Below are positions 63,851 through 64,000 of a DNA stretch of 64,000 bases, piece after piece. A program made the position numbers and the translations under genes. The notes below the pieces were generated by a model. It ran no database searches. It had not been told where the DNA came from and was given only the letters and a program-made list of their open reading frames with translations. The DNA is from Winkia neuii subsp. neuii DSM 8576 (GTDB lineage: Bacteria; Actinomycetota; Actinomycetes; Actinomycetales; Actinomycetaceae), in NCBI RefSeq assembly GCF_000420405.1, contig NZ_ATUW01000002.1:280338-344337 (forward strand). The letters run 5' to 3'. Position 1 is the first letter of the stretch. Each line of letters begins with the position of its first letter.

Positions 63851-63966
63851 CCGTGGCAGTGACTTACTCTCCCACACTAAAAAGTGCAGTACCATCAGCG
63901 CTGGCAAGCTTAGCTACCGGGATCGGAACGGGACCGGGCGTGACCTTACCGCTATGACCACCACGA
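63851..63966 (-). rRNA. rrf: 5S ribosomal RNA
   Basis: The reverse complement begins GTGGTGGTCATAGCGGTAAG and ends AAGTCACTGCCACGG, with the expected internal CCGATCCCGGTAGCTAAGCT and GGTACTGCAC segments. The 5' GTGG and 3' CCAC ends pair to form helix I. The gene is the last of an rRNA operon that continues beyond the right edge; the 34 bases after it belong to the 23S-5S spacer. End coordinates are accurate to a few bases. Confidence 0.95.
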
Positions 63967-64000
63967 AAACCTATAACAACCACCCCAGCAACAAGCCGGG

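Noticed and set aside
1..64000. CRISPR arrays, insertion sequences, phage genes, tRNA genes
   Set aside because: I saw no regularly spaced repeats, no transposase or integrase motif, no phage structural genes and no cloverleaf sequence in any gap.

Overview
The window comes from a moderately high-G+C actinobacterium, most likely a member of the Actinomycetales/Actinomycetaceae (genus not resolved; this is inference). Supporting evidence: two resuscitation-promoting-factor-type proteins with DUF348/G5 domains, DUF3017 and DUF6350 membrane proteins beside purH and purN, a PspC-type sensor kinase, a protein O-mannosyltransferase beside rsmI, a CebEFG-BglC-CebR cellobiose system with a TGAGAGCGCTCTCA operator, and frequent GTG/TTG starts.

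Layout. 1-12.8 kb: a surface-glycopolymer locus with a PP-loop protein cut by the window edge, a two-domain glycosyltransferase, a coiled-coil protein, WecC and WecB for UDP-ManNAcA, a CgeB/GT2 fusion, an LCP ligase, a GT4, a DUF6270 protein and a CapD-like dehydratase. 12.8-17.2 kb: two tandem Rpf-like cell-wall lytic proteins, TatD and a LysR regulator. 17.3-25.9 kb: UspA-MFS, guaA, a LacI-controlled MFS transporter, and pta-ackA. 26-28.7 kb: an ABC exporter behind a short, possibly truncated GntR regulator. 28.8-36 kb: a 1465-residue 2-hydroxyacyl-CoA dehydratase activase-like protein, divergent from a TetR regulator with a 10-bp inverted repeat between them, then NAD synthetase. 36-45.9 kb: DUF3017, purH, a D-2-hydroxyacid dehydrogenase that interrupts the block, purN, DUF6350, sucD-sucC and pcrA. 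45.9-49.6 kb: a PspC/histidine-kinase/response-regulator envelope-stress cluster.

49.8-52.7 kb holds the most unusual feature: a secreted two-protein cassette (A1-B1) repeated in tandem (A2-B2). I recognise no family for either protein. The A proteins have a disulfide-capable, Ser/Thr-rich alternating beta-strand core that recalls beta-pore-forming toxins; the B proteins look like cysteine-free secreted beta-proteins. The A2 ribosome-binding site lies inside a perfect inverted repeat. 52.8-57.7 kb: metG, a nicotinamidase, rsmI and the O-mannosyltransferase. 57.8-63.6 kb: the cellobiose/beta-glucoside operon, with two operators over its promoter and a one-base frameshift in a G8 tract of the cebF permease gene. 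The window ends in a 5S rRNA gene on the minus strand.

Two gene blocks conserved in actinobacteria are rearranged here. pmt-rsmI-metG-tatD-rpfB is split into two parts about 37 kb apart, and sucCD-DUF6350-purN-purH is interrupted by an opposing gene. The heptamer GAGGGCG/CGCCCTC is strikingly frequent on both strands.
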